Shown here: positions 1-6,223 of the stretch, in pieces | Position numbering within the stretch: position 1 is the first letter of the stretch | Layout of the letters: every line of letters begins with the position of its first letter | From: Betaproteobacteria bacterium | GTDB taxonomy: Bacteria > Pseudomonadota > Gammaproteobacteria > Burkholderiales > SG8-39 | Length of the DNA: 9,904 bases | NCBI GenBank assembly: GCA_019237595.1 | Contig: JAFAGU010000148.1 | Coordinates: 1 to 9,904 of the forward strand | Reading direction: 5' to 3' | Position numbers and translations under genes: made by a program | Notes under the pieces: model-generated | Databases searched by the model: none | Seen by the model: only the letters and a program-made list of their open reading frames with translations | What the model was told of the DNA's origin: nothing

Positions 1-1187
1 ATCATCTCCGCGATTAGCCGCCCGGTCACCGCGCCCAGTGTGAGTCCGTGATGGGCGTGGCCGAAGGCGAAATATAGGTTCGCGTGCCGCGGCGCGCGCC
101 CGATGACCGGCAGCATGTCGGGCGTGCAGGGACGAGCGCCCATCCACGGCTCCGTGTCGAGCCGCTCGGCGAGCGGAAAGAGCTCGCGCGCGATCGGCTC
201 GGCGCGGCCGAGCTGCACAGGCGTGCGGATCGCGTCCCGCAACGCAAACTCCGCGCCCGTCGTGAGCCGGATGCCGCGGCGCATCGGCGCAAGGAAGTAG
301 CCGCGCTCCGTGTCGAGCATGGGATGGTTGAGCTTCGCTTCGCCGGCGGGCCGGTAGTGCATGTGGTAGCCCCGCTTCACCTGCAGCGGCAGGTCGTAGC
401 CCAGCGCCCGCGTCAGGACATCCGACCACGGTCCCAAGGCGACAACCGCTTTTCCAGAAAAAAGCTCTTCCTGTGAAACTGCCAGGGCCCACCCGCCCGC
501 CTCTTCACGAAGGCTCATCGCGTTTCCCTGCAGGAAGACGCCGCCGAGCTTCCTGAAGTAGCCGAGGTAGGCGAGCGCAAGGGCGTGCGGATCGTCGACG
601 GCCACGGGGTCGGTCCAGTGAATCGCCCCGGCGAGCACCGGCGCGACGTGCGGCTCCATCGCCTGAATCGCTTTCGAATCGAGAAAGGCGCTCCGGATGC
701 CAAACTCGCGCTTCCAGCGCTCGGCCTCGGCGAAGCGCTTGTCGCGCTCGCGTTCCGTGCGGAAGACCTTCAGCCAGCCGGCGCGATGGAGGAACGGCGT
801 CGCGCCGGCCTCCGCGGCGAGCGCCTCGTGCTCGGTCACGCAGTGCTCGATCAGCTTCGAGTACTTGCGGGCCACCTCTGCGTGCCGCGCCGGGCGCGAA
901 TATTTCCAGTACTGCCACAGGAAGGGCGCGAGCTGCGGCAGGGCCGACGGGTGGTAATGCGCATCGATGGTGCGATTGAGCGCATAGCGAAACAACGCAC
1001 CGTAGTCGTGCGGGAATCCGTAGGGATAGACGCCTTCGCGCTGGATGAGGCCGGCGTTGCCGAAGGACGTCTCCTCGGCGGCGCCGCGCCGGTCGACGAG
1101 CGCCACGGATCGGCCGCGCTTTTGCAGGTGCACCGCGGTGCAGATGCCCACGATGCCCGCACCGAGGACGGCGACGTCGAAGCGCAC
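1..1187 (-). CDS. DadA-like FAD-dependent D-amino-acid dehydrogenase/oxidoreductase (3' end outside window)
   Basis: The product is an FAD oxidoreductase of the DAO/DadA family, which oxidatively deaminates D-amino acids or related secondary amines and passes electrons to the respiratory chain. The reading frame stays open for about 395 codons to the window edge. DadA proteins run about 410-430 residues, so little is missing. Residues 5-14 read VAVLGAGIVG, giving a GxGxxG dinucleotide-binding fold, and Asp32 ends the second strand (ALVDRR) where the ribose is bound. Late conserved blocks are visible: RGYHMHY, GYFLAPMRRGIRLTTG, RPCTPDMLPVIG and a C-terminal GHAHHGLTLGAVTGRL. The start is GTG at 1187, the only start codon just before the FAD motif. 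No Shine-Dalgarno precedes it. It is divergent from the dienelactone hydrolase-like gene. The substrate cannot be fixed: other family members act on glycine, sarcosine or proline-like amines. Confidence 0.85.
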   Translation of the reverse strand, partial: MRFDVAVLGAGIVGICTAVHLQKRGRSVALVDRRGAAEETSFGNAGLIQREGVYPYGFPHDYGALFRYALNRTIDAHYHPSALPQLAPFLWQYWKYSRPARHAEVARKYSKLIEHCVTEHEALAAEAGATPFLHRAGWLKVFRTERERDKRFAEAERWKREFGIRSAFLDSKAIQAMEPHVAPVLAGAIHWTDPVAVDDPHALALAYLGYFRKLGGVFLQGNAMSLREEAGGWALAVSQEELFSGKAVVALGPWSDVLTRALGYDLPLQVKRGYHMHYRPAGEAKLNHPMLDTERGYFLAPMRRGIRLTTGAEFALRDAIRTPVQLGRAEPIARELFPLAERLDTEPWMGARPCTPDMLPVIGRAPRHANLYFAFGHAHHGLTLGAVTGRLIAEM

Positions 1188-1193
1188 GACGTT

Positions 1194-1199
1194 ATTTTA
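1194..1199 (-). promoter_or_regulatory. Possible -10 box of the DadA-like gene (leaderless geometry)
   Basis: The minus strand reads TAAAAT, then six bases, then the GTG start of the DadA-like gene. With normal -10 to start-site spacing the transcript would begin at or next to GTG. No Shine-Dalgarno is present, which agrees with a leaderless message. No convincing -35 is visible, so this is an inference from geometry only. Confidence 0.35.
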
Positions 1200-1210
1200 T
1201 GCGTCAGCGC

Positions 1211-1216
1211 TACAAT
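1211..1216 (+). promoter_or_regulatory. Possible -10 box of the dienelactone hydrolase-like gene
   Basis: TACAAT lies 25 bases before the ATG at 1242 and directly follows the palindrome AGCGCT (1206-1211, sharing one base). A start site near 1222-1224 would leave a short leader holding the strong Shine-Dalgarno GAGGAGGAG around 1228-1236. No good -35 hexamer is visible 16-18 bases upstream. Confidence 0.4.
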
Positions 1217-1241
1217 CCCCGGCCTTCGAGGAGGAGTGAAC

Positions 1242-1937
1242 ATGGGCAAGATGACGAGCTTCACGCGTCCGGACGGCAAGAGCGTCAACGGCTATCTAGC
1301 GGAGCCGAAGGAGGGAGCCAAGGCGCCGGGCATCGTGGTGATCCAGGAATGGTGGGGCCTGAACGACCAGATCAAGGGCGTCGCGGGCAAGCTCGCTGCC
1401 GCCGGCTATCGCGCCCTGGTCCCCGACCTCTACCGCGGCAAGGTCGCGCTGGAGGCGAACGAAGCCAAGCACCTCATGGAAGGCCTCAACTTCGGCGACG
1501 CGGCAGGGCAGGACGTCCGCGGCGCAGTGCAGTTCCTCAAATCAAGCGGCAGCCCGAAGGTCGGCGTCACCGGCTTCTGCATGGGCGGCGCGCTGACCCT
1601 GCTTTCCGCCTGCAACGTGCCGGAAGCCGACGCGGAGGTCGTCTGGTACGGCTACCCGCCGCTCGAGTACGTGGACGCGTCGAAGATCCGCACGCCCATG
1701 CTCGGCCACTGGGCGACGCGCGACGAGGCGTTCCCGATCGGCAAGGTCGACGAGCTGGAGAAGAAGCTCAAGGCGGCAAACGTGAAGTTCGAGTTCCACC
1801 GCTACGACGCGAAGCACGCCTTCGCGAACGAGACGGCCGACTCCAAGGGCCTTGCGATGCTCAAGTACGACGCCGGCAACGCCAAGACGGCGTGGGACCG
1901 GACGTTCTACTTCTTCGACCACCACCTCAAGAAGTAG
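1242..1937 (+). CDS. Dienelactone hydrolase family protein
   Basis: This 231-aa alpha/beta hydrolase belongs to the dienelactone hydrolase family. The founding member opens the lactone ring of dienelactones to maleylacetate in the chlorocatechol pathway; many homologues have other ester or lactone substrates. The expected active site is complete: Glu36 in QEWWG, nucleophile Cys113 in GFCMGG, Asp161 in WATRDEAFP and His192 in DAKHAFAN. The length is typical (about 230-240 aa) and no signal peptide is seen, so it should be cytoplasmic. ATG 1242 was chosen because a strong GAGGAGGAG Shine-Dalgarno precedes it and the family's N-terminal strand starts there. The gene is monocistronic. It is divergent from the DadA-like gene and converges on the LigJ-like gene with an 11-base overlap. 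The fold and active site are clear; the true substrate is unknown. Confidence 0.9.
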   Translation: MGKMTSFTRPDGKSVNGYLAEPKEGAKAPGIVVIQEWWGLNDQIKGVAGKLAAAGYRALVPDLYRGKVALEANEAKHLMEGLNFGDAAGQDVRGAVQFLKSSGSPKVGVTGFCMGGALTLLSACNVPEADAEVVWYGYPPLEYVDASKIRTPMLGHWATRDEAFPIGKVDELEKKLKAANVKFEFHRYDAKHAFANETADSKGLAMLKYDAGNAKTAWDRTFYFFDHHLKK

Positions 1938-3024
1938 CCGGCTTCCAGCGCGGATAGACGCGGCGGGCGTTTCCCTCGAAGATTTGCCGTTTCTTCGAGG
2001 CATCCAATTCCTTGTTGTTCTCGATATACCTCTTCGTATCGTCATAGTACTGGCCGGTCTCCGGGTCGATGCCGCGCACGGCCCCGACCATCTCGGAAGC
2101 GAAGAGGATGTTCTCGGCCGGGATCACCTTGAGAAGGAGGTCAATCCCGGGCTGGTGGTAGACGCAGGTGTCGAAGAAGACGTTCCCGAGGAGGTGGTCC
2201 TTGAGGAGCGGCTTCTTCATGTCCTGCGCGAGCCCGCGATAGCGCCCCCAGTGATAGGGCACGGCGCCGCCGCCGTGGGGAATCACGAGGCGCAGCTTCG
2301 GGAAGTCCTTGAAGAGATCGCCCTGGATGAGCTGCATGAACGCCGTCGTGTCGGCGTTGATGTAGTGCGCCCCCGTGAAGTGGAAGGCCGGATTGCACGA
2401 GGAGCTCACGTGGACCATCGCCGGCACGTCGAGCTCGACCATCTTCTCGTAGACCGGGTACCACCACTTGTCGGTGAGGGGAGGCTCCTTCCACCAGCCG
2501 CCCGACGGATCCGGGTTCAGGTTGCAGCCGACGAAGCCGAGCTCCTTCACGCAGCGCTCGAGCTCCGCTACGCAGTTCTGCGGCCCGACGCCGGGAGACT
2601 GCGGCAGCTGGCACACGGCCGCGAAGTTTTTGGGGTACAGGCTGCAGACGCGGTGGATGAGGTCGTTCTGCACGCGCGACCATGCCGCGCTGATCGCCGC
2701 GTCGCCGACGTGGTGCTCCATCGAGCCCGCGCGTGGCGAGAAGAAAGTGACGTCGCTGCCTCTTTGCCGCTGCAGCTTGAGCTGATTCGCTTCGAGCGAT
2801 TCCCGGATCTCGTCGTCCGAGATCTTCGGGCCCCCAGGATCCGGGGCCTTGTTTCCCACCTGCGCCTTGCGCCAGTCCCAAAGCGCCTGCGGCGCCGTCG
2901 TGTAGTGGCCGTGGCAATCGACGATCATGTCACGCTCTCCTCTCGTTTCTGCGCTCGCCGCAAGGGGCGCCAGCGCAAGCGCCCCGGCGCCCTTGATGAA
3001 GTCCCGGCGCCCGCCGTCACTCAA
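1927..3024 (-). CDS. LigJ-like amidohydrolase (4-oxalomesaconate hydratase family) with a Tat-type N-terminal extension
   Basis: The product is a metal-dependent amidohydrolase of the ACMSD/LigJ group. LigJ hydrates 4-oxalomesaconate to 4-carboxy-4-hydroxy-2-oxoadipate in the protocatechuate 4,5-cleavage pathway. Family blocks are strong: IVDCHGHYTTAP (His38, His40), ELGFVGCNLNPDP, ELDVPAMVHVSSSCNP (His205), PHGGGAVPYHWGR, FFDTCVYHQPGI and FASEMVGAVRGIDP (Glu311). These match the His, His, His, Glu metal set I recall for LigJ. From the TTG at 3024 the protein is 365 aa and begins with RRDFIKGAGALALAPLAASA, a good twin-arginine signal. TTG follows GGAGGAG and overlaps the stop of the upstream gene. 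A second start, ATG 2928, gives the usual cytoplasmic 333-aa form and has its own AGGAG eight bases upstream. Which start is used cannot be settled here. Related decarboxylases are an alternative function. Confidence 0.85.
   Translation of the reverse strand: MSDGGRRDFIKGAGALALAPLAASAETRGERDMIVDCHGHYTTAPQALWDWRKAQVGNKAPDPGGPKISDDEIRESLEANQLKLQRQRGSDVTFFSPRAGSMEHHVGDAAISAAWSRVQNDLIHRVCSLYPKNFAAVCQLPQSPGVGPQNCVAELERCVKELGFVGCNLNPDPSGGWWKEPPLTDKWWYPVYEKMVELDVPAMVHVSSSCNPAFHFTGAHYINADTTAFMQLIQGDLFKDFPKLRLVIPHGGGAVPYHWGRYRGLAQDMKKPLLKDHLLGNVFFDTCVYHQPGIDLLLKVIPAENILFASEMVGAVRGIDPETGQYYDDTKRYIENNKELDASKKRQIFEGNARRVYPRWKPATS
2937..2941 (-). promoter_or_regulatory. Internal Shine-Dalgarno for the alternative ATG of the LigJ-like gene
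   Basis: The minus strand reads AGAGGAGAG within codons 28-31 of the long form. The AGGAG core (2941-2937) sits eight bases before ATG 2928, where the conserved MIVDCHGH block begins. This is a well-spaced ribosome site inside the long form, so it decides between an exported and a cytoplasmic product, or allows both. Confidence 0.5.
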
Positions 3025-3841
3025 AAAGCTCCTCCACCGAGAACCGGCGCGGAATCATTCCCTGCCGGTGGACGTAGTCGATCGCCACCTCGAGGTTGCG
3101 TCGATTTGCTTCGATGCCGAAAGGATTCATCGAGGGATTGCCGGCCGCCTTCCGGCTTTGACCGAGTAGCCCAAGAATGTCCTGGGACAGGGAGAAAGGC
3201 ATCTCCTGCCGCACTACTGCCATGTGGTTGATCTGGATGGCGCCGTGCTTCTTGCTCCATGCCTGCGCCGCCGCCTCCGGATCGGGATAAACAGGAACGA
3301 TGCGCTCGTCCTTCGGGATCTCGCCGGCGATGGCGGCATCGATCTCGCCCGCCAGCAGCATGGCGATCATCTCTTTGCCCGCCGGCGCGCGCTCGACGTT
3401 CGGCGGATCGCGAAATTCGGCGACGTGCGGCTCCTCGAACGTGATCCAGCGGATGGACCCGAGATCGACGCCCTCCTCCATCAGCATGCCGCGGATCCAG
3501 GCCGCAGTGGTCACGGAATAGGACCTTTGGCCGATGCGCTTTCCGGAAAGATCGGCGGGCCTCAATTTATTTTTCGAAAGACAAACCAGGTACGGATGCT
3601 GAAAGCGGGCGGTCAGGACGACGGGCAGCAGGCGGTAGGGCTTGCCGCAAGCCTTGGCCAGCAGGTACGTGACGAGCGCGAGCTCGGCGAAGTCGAACTC
3701 GAGGTCGCGGACCACGCGCTTGAATGCCTGCTGCGGAAGCTTGACCTGCGCAAAGTCGAAATCGAGGTCCGGCGACCGCACTTCCCCCGACGTGAGCGCG
3801 CGCGTGACGGCGTAGTCCCCTAGCAGGCTTTTCAGGCGCAC
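3017..3841 (-). CDS. 4,5-dihydroxyphthalate decarboxylase-like / substrate-binding-fold protein
   Basis: This 274-aa protein resembles the Pht5-type 4,5-dihydroxyphthalate decarboxylase group, which shares the type-2 periplasmic-binding-protein fold. It has the group's layout: an N-terminal GDYAVTRALTSGEV, then FDFAELALVTYLLAK, PVVLTARFQHPYLV, DLSGKRIGQRSYSVTTAAWIRGML and GEIDAAIAGEIP. Family members as I recall them are about 330 aa, so this one is short. No signal peptide is seen, which argues against an ordinary ABC transporter binding protein. GTG 3841 shares its G with the TAG stop of the VOC gene (TAGTG), so the start is probably translationally coupled. Its own stop overlaps the TTG of the LigJ-like gene. 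Decarboxylation of an aromatic diacid is plausible given these neighbours, but no reaction can be proven from sequence. Confidence 0.7.
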   Translation of the reverse strand: MRLKSLLGDYAVTRALTSGEVRSPDLDFDFAQVKLPQQAFKRVVRDLEFDFAELALVTYLLAKACGKPYRLLPVVLTARFQHPYLVCLSKNKLRPADLSGKRIGQRSYSVTTAAWIRGMLMEEGVDLGSIRWITFEEPHVAEFRDPPNVERAPAGKEMIAMLLAGEIDAAIAGEIPKDERIVPVYPDPEAAAQAWSKKHGAIQINHMAVVRQEMPFSLSQDILGLLGQSRKAAGNPSMNPFGIEANRRNLEVAIDYVHRQGMIPRRFSVEELFE

Positions 3842-4371
3842 TATTTGTCGAGCAGCGAACGGTCCCGGAGCTCCGCCTTCTGGCCCGGAACCGGATTCGC
3901 CAGGGCTTCCTCCAGGGAATGCGCTTCGCGCCATTCTTCGCGCGGCCGGATTTTCGCGCCAGGGGGAATGCGGTCGAGCCCCCAGTAGATTTCGAGGTGG
4001 TGTCCGTCGGGATCGAGGAACTCGACCGCGATCTGCACGCCGGCGCGGCGGCGGCCCTGGAAGACGATCGGAACCTTGTGCTCGCGCAGGCGCTTCCTCG
4101 CGGCGAACACCTCGTCCAGCGTGTCGACCTCGAAGGCCATGTGGTGCATCTCGCGCTTCTCCGCCAGCGCGGCCATGCCGCCGACTAACGCGATCCCGTG
4201 GTGGTCGGGGTTGAAGCGCAGGAACACCATGCCGCCGGGCATCATGTCCTCGCCGTAGACGTCCGATACCTCGAAGCCGAGCACGCGCTTGTAGAAATCG
4301 ACCGAGCGCTCGAGGTCGCGAGAGCGCAGGACGACGTGGCCGATCTTCTGCAGGCGGAACGGGGCGGGCAT
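3841..4371 (-). CDS. VOC family protein (glyoxalase / extradiol dioxygenase-like)
   Basis: This 176-aa protein has the vicinal oxygen chelate fold. It looks like the catalytic domain of type I extradiol ring-cleavage dioxygenases. His12 (KIGHVV), His76 or His77 (MHHMAFEVD) and Glu127 (GHHLEIYW) sit at the spacing expected of the 2-His-1-carboxylate iron site. FYKRVLGF and EFLDPDGHHLE are family hallmarks. The C-terminal tail after residue 130 (rich in charged residues, ending LLDK) is outside the core domain. ATG 4371 is preferred: GAGGAG lies eight bases upstream and the core domain begins directly after it. It is the first gene of the three-gene operon. The small size suits a one-domain dioxygenase, or a glyoxalase, epimerase or fosfomycin-resistance-type enzyme; the operon favours aromatic metabolism. 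Confidence 0.8.
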   Translation of the reverse strand: MPAPFRLQKIGHVVLRSRDLERSVDFYKRVLGFEVSDVYGEDMMPGGMVFLRFNPDHHGIALVGGMAALAEKREMHHMAFEVDTLDEVFAARKRLREHKVPIVFQGRRRAGVQIAVEFLDPDGHHLEIYWGLDRIPPGAKIRPREEWREAHSLEEALANPVPGQKAELRDRSLLDK

Positions 4372-4387
4372 GCCGTGGACTCCTCGG

Positions 4388-4405
4388 GGCGATGCTACCA
4401 TCGCC
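4388..4405. promoter_or_regulatory. Perfect inverted repeat in the VOC operon / ghrA spacer (operator candidate)
   Basis: GGCGATG (4388-4394) and CATCGCC (4399-4405) form a perfect 7-base inverted repeat around CTAC. It fills the centre of the 40-base spacer between the divergent starts at 4371 and 4412. A plus-strand -10-like TACCAT (4396-4401) lies inside it, so a bound protein could block both genes. A binding role is inferred from position and symmetry. Confidence 0.45.
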
Positions 4406-4411
4406 GCCCGA

Positions 4412-5320
4412 ATGAAAATCCTCTTTGCTTCGCAGGTCGAACCCGCGGAAAGATGGCTGCCGCTTCTTCGCTCTTCTCTCCCCGGAGATGAATTTCTGCT
4501 CGAAGCGAAAAGCGCCATCGACGTGGCCCTCATCGCCAGCCCCCCGCCAGGCACGCTCGAGCGGCTGAAAGGCGCGAAGCTCGTCCAGTCGCTCTGGATG
4601 GGCGTGGAGAAGCTCCTCGCCGATCCCGCGTATCCGCGCGGCGTGCCGCTCGCGCGGCTCGTCGATCCCGGAATGGTCGCGGCGATGACCGAGACCGTCC
4701 TCTACCACGTGCTCGACTGGCATCGCCGCTTCTACCGGTACCGCGAGAACCAGGCGCAAGGCCGCTGGCATCGCTTCCGCCAGTACCTGGCTTCGGACCA
4801 TACGGTGGGCATTCTCGGCCTGGGCGAGCTCGGCACCGAAGCCGCGCGCAAGCTGAGGGCGCTCGGATTCAATGTCGCCGGGTGGAGCCGCAGGCCGAAG
4901 AGCATCGAAGGCGTTTTCTCCTCCACCTCCATTGCGGAGGTCCTGCAAAGGAGCGATGTCGTGGTCTGCCTGCTGCCCCTCACCGACCAGACGCGGGGAG
5001 TCCTCGACAAGGACCGCCTTGCGCTCATCAAGAAAGGCGGCGGCGTCATCAATCTCGCCCGCGGGCCGCACGTCGTCGTGCCGGATCTCCTCTCGGCGCT
5101 CGATTCAGGCCATCTCGCGCACGCCTACCTCGATGTATTCGACGAGGAGCCGCTGCCCGCCGCAAGTCCGCTCTGGCGCCATCCGGGCGTGACGCTGACG
5201 CCGCACGCGGCGGCTTTGACCGAGCCCCGTACGGCGGTCGCGAAAGTCGTCGAGAACATCGAGCGCGTGCGCCGCGGCGAGCCGGCGCTGAACCTCGTCG
5301 ACTTCGCCGCCGGCTACTAG
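4412..5320 (+). CDS. ghrA: Glyoxylate/hydroxypyruvate reductase A-like D-2-hydroxyacid dehydrogenase
   Basis: This 302-aa enzyme belongs to the D-isomer 2-hydroxyacid dehydrogenase family, GhrA subgroup, which reduces glyoxylate or hydroxypyruvate with NADPH in the cytoplasm. The Rossmann motif is GILGLGELG (Gly136, Gly138, Gly141). The catalytic set is present: Arg217 in NLARGPH, Glu246 in FDEEPLP and His265 in TPHAAA. WSRRPK at 158-163 puts arginines just after the second strand, as in NADPH-preferring members. Length agrees with the E. coli enzyme (about 312 aa). ATG 4412 gives the family's MKILF start. No Shine-Dalgarno precedes it, and a -10-like TACCAT ends ten bases upstream, so the leader may be only a few bases. 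The gene is divergent from the VOC operon, and its stop abuts that of the DUF899 gene. The substrate could be another 2-oxoacid from the neighbouring pathway. Confidence 0.88.
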   Translation: MKILFASQVEPAERWLPLLRSSLPGDEFLLEAKSAIDVALIASPPPGTLERLKGAKLVQSLWMGVEKLLADPAYPRGVPLARLVDPGMVAAMTETVLYHVLDWHRRFYRYRENQAQGRWHRFRQYLASDHTVGILGLGELGTEAARKLRALGFNVAGWSRRPKSIEGVFSSTSIAEVLQRSDVVVCLLPLTDQTRGVLDKDRLALIKKGGGVINLARGPHVVVPDLLSALDSGHLAHAYLDVFDEEPLPAASPLWRHPGVTLTPHAAALTEPRTAVAKVVENIERVRRGEPALNLVDFAAGY

Positions 5321-5980
5321 CTAGTACGAGAGCTTCGGGTACCAGTCCGTCCCGCGTCCCTCGGGCGTGACGTCGAGGACGTTCCAGAGCGGCCACATTG
5401 GATCGATGTGGCGGGGATCCTGGCCCTCGTCCCCCGAGCCGAAAGCGAGCTCCGTGGCGTAGAAGTGGCGGATGACCCCGCCCTTCTTCGTGAAGACGTT
5501 CAGCATCGGCACCTGGCTGCCTTTCTCGTCCTCGCCGTGGTAGTCGCGGTTGTAGGTGTTGTTAGCCGAGGAGAGGAGATGCAGGTTCTTCCACCCGCGC
5601 TCGTGCGCGAATTTGAGGATGCGCTCGATCGGCGACCTGGCGATCACCACGAGGTTCACGCGCTGGCCGATATGCAGCGCGTTCCCGTCCAGCGCGTCTA
5701 GGAACGCCGTGCACATCGGGCACGGCGCCTTCATCTTCGGCCCGAACATGTAGCTGTAGGCGACGAGCGAATTGCCGGTGAGGAAGAGTTCCGAGAAGCG
5801 CACCTCGCCGTCCTCGTCGTCGAAGACATAGTCCTCCTTCACTTCGCCGCCTGCAGGAAGCCGACGCCGCAGCGCCGCCACCTTCTCCACCTGCTTTCGC
5901 AGCGCCGTCTCCTCCTCGAGGAGCTGCTCGCGTGCCGCGCGGTAGGCGGCGGTTTCGTTCGGGAATCGGACGTTGCTCAT
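5321..5980 (-). CDS. DUF899 family thioredoxin-like protein
   Basis: This 219-aa protein matches the DUF899 family, which has a thioredoxin-like fold and no firmly assigned reaction. The N-terminus is helical and charged (LLEEETALRKQVEKVAALRRRLP, residues 20-42 or so). It is followed by the family's YVFDDEDG and FSELF blocks, MFGPKMKAPCPMC with a CxxC-type pair (Cys87, Cys90), GWKNLHLLSS, and a C-terminal WPLWNVLDVTPEGRG. No signal peptide is seen, so it is probably cytoplasmic. ATG 5980 has the Shine-Dalgarno GAGGAGG four to five bases upstream. It follows the small secreted-protein gene by 18 bases and is probably cotranscribed with it. Its stop directly abuts the ghrA stop, giving the palindrome CTAGCTAG. 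A peroxide or thiol role is possible but unproven. Confidence 0.85.
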   Translation of the reverse strand: MSNVRFPNETAAYRAAREQLLEEETALRKQVEKVAALRRRLPAGGEVKEDYVFDDEDGEVRFSELFLTGNSLVAYSYMFGPKMKAPCPMCTAFLDALDGNALHIGQRVNLVVIARSPIERILKFAHERGWKNLHLLSSANNTYNRDYHGEDEKGSQVPMLNVFTKKGGVIRHFYATELAFGSGDEGQDPRHIDPMWPLWNVLDVTPEGRGTDWYPKLSY

Positions 5981-5998
5981 GGAACCTCCTCGGAATTT

Positions 5999-6205
5999 CT
6001 AATGCTGCGCCGGCTTCGGCGCTTCGCCCTCGCTCTTCTGAGGCGGACTAGACTTTCGCTTGTCGTCCTTCCGCTTCACCTTGTGGCGGTCGGCTGTCAC
6101 CACCGGCAGGTTCGATACTGCAGTGGGCGACCCGGCCGCAAGAGCGGCACGAGGCAATACCGAGGCCATCAGCAGCACAGGCAAGACGTAAACTATGCGC
6201 TTCAT
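5999..6205 (-). CDS. Small secreted Lys-rich protein, unknown function
   Basis: This 68-aa product was not recognised as a named family. Residues 1-23 form a clear signal peptide (KR start, hydrophobic VYVLPVLLMASVLP, cleavage after AALA). The mature part is about 45 residues, with a short neutral stretch, then a charged Lys/Arg-rich segment (HKVKRKDDKRK) and a Pro/Glu/Lys tail. That composition suggests a disordered periplasmic peptide. ATG 6205 is preferred because GGAGGG (6220-6215) is nine bases upstream. An in-frame ATG at 6214 touches GGAGGG, and would be used only if the message were leaderless from CATAAT at 6226-6221. It is the first gene of a pair with DUF899. Its start is 18 bases from the divergent TlpA-like start. 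Confidence 0.6.
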   Translation of the reverse strand: MKRIVYVLPVLLMASVLPRAALAAGSPTAVSNLPVVTADRHKVKRKDDKRKSSPPQKSEGEAPKPAQH

Positions 6206-6223
6206 TTGCGGCATCCCTCCATT

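Noticed and set aside
585..1241. Plus-strand frame open upstream of the dienelactone hydrolase, offering a 450-aa fused protein
   Set aside because: The extra 219 codons are antisense to the DadA-like gene, have no family resemblance, and a strong Shine-Dalgarno marks ATG 1242.
1852..3231. Long plus-strand open frame opposite the LigJ-like gene
   Set aside because: It is the antisense shadow of a clear enzyme gene, as are the similar long open frames at 6247-7752, 8338-9387 and 9135-9794, all expected in GC-rich DNA.
3017..3841. ABC transporter periplasmic substrate-binding protein
   Set aside because: The fold is shared, but no signal peptide is encoded and no permease or ATPase genes are nearby; the decarboxylase-like group is a better fit.
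4372..4554. 61-codon N-terminal extension of the VOC protein
   Set aside because: It would run into ghrA antisense; the VOC domain starts right after ATG 4371, which has its own GAGGAG.
3842..5071. Minus-strand frame extending the Pht5-like protein to 684 aa
   Set aside because: The extension lies over the VOC gene in another frame and antisense to ghrA, is Arg-rich shadow sequence, and the overlap start GTG 3841 fits the family.
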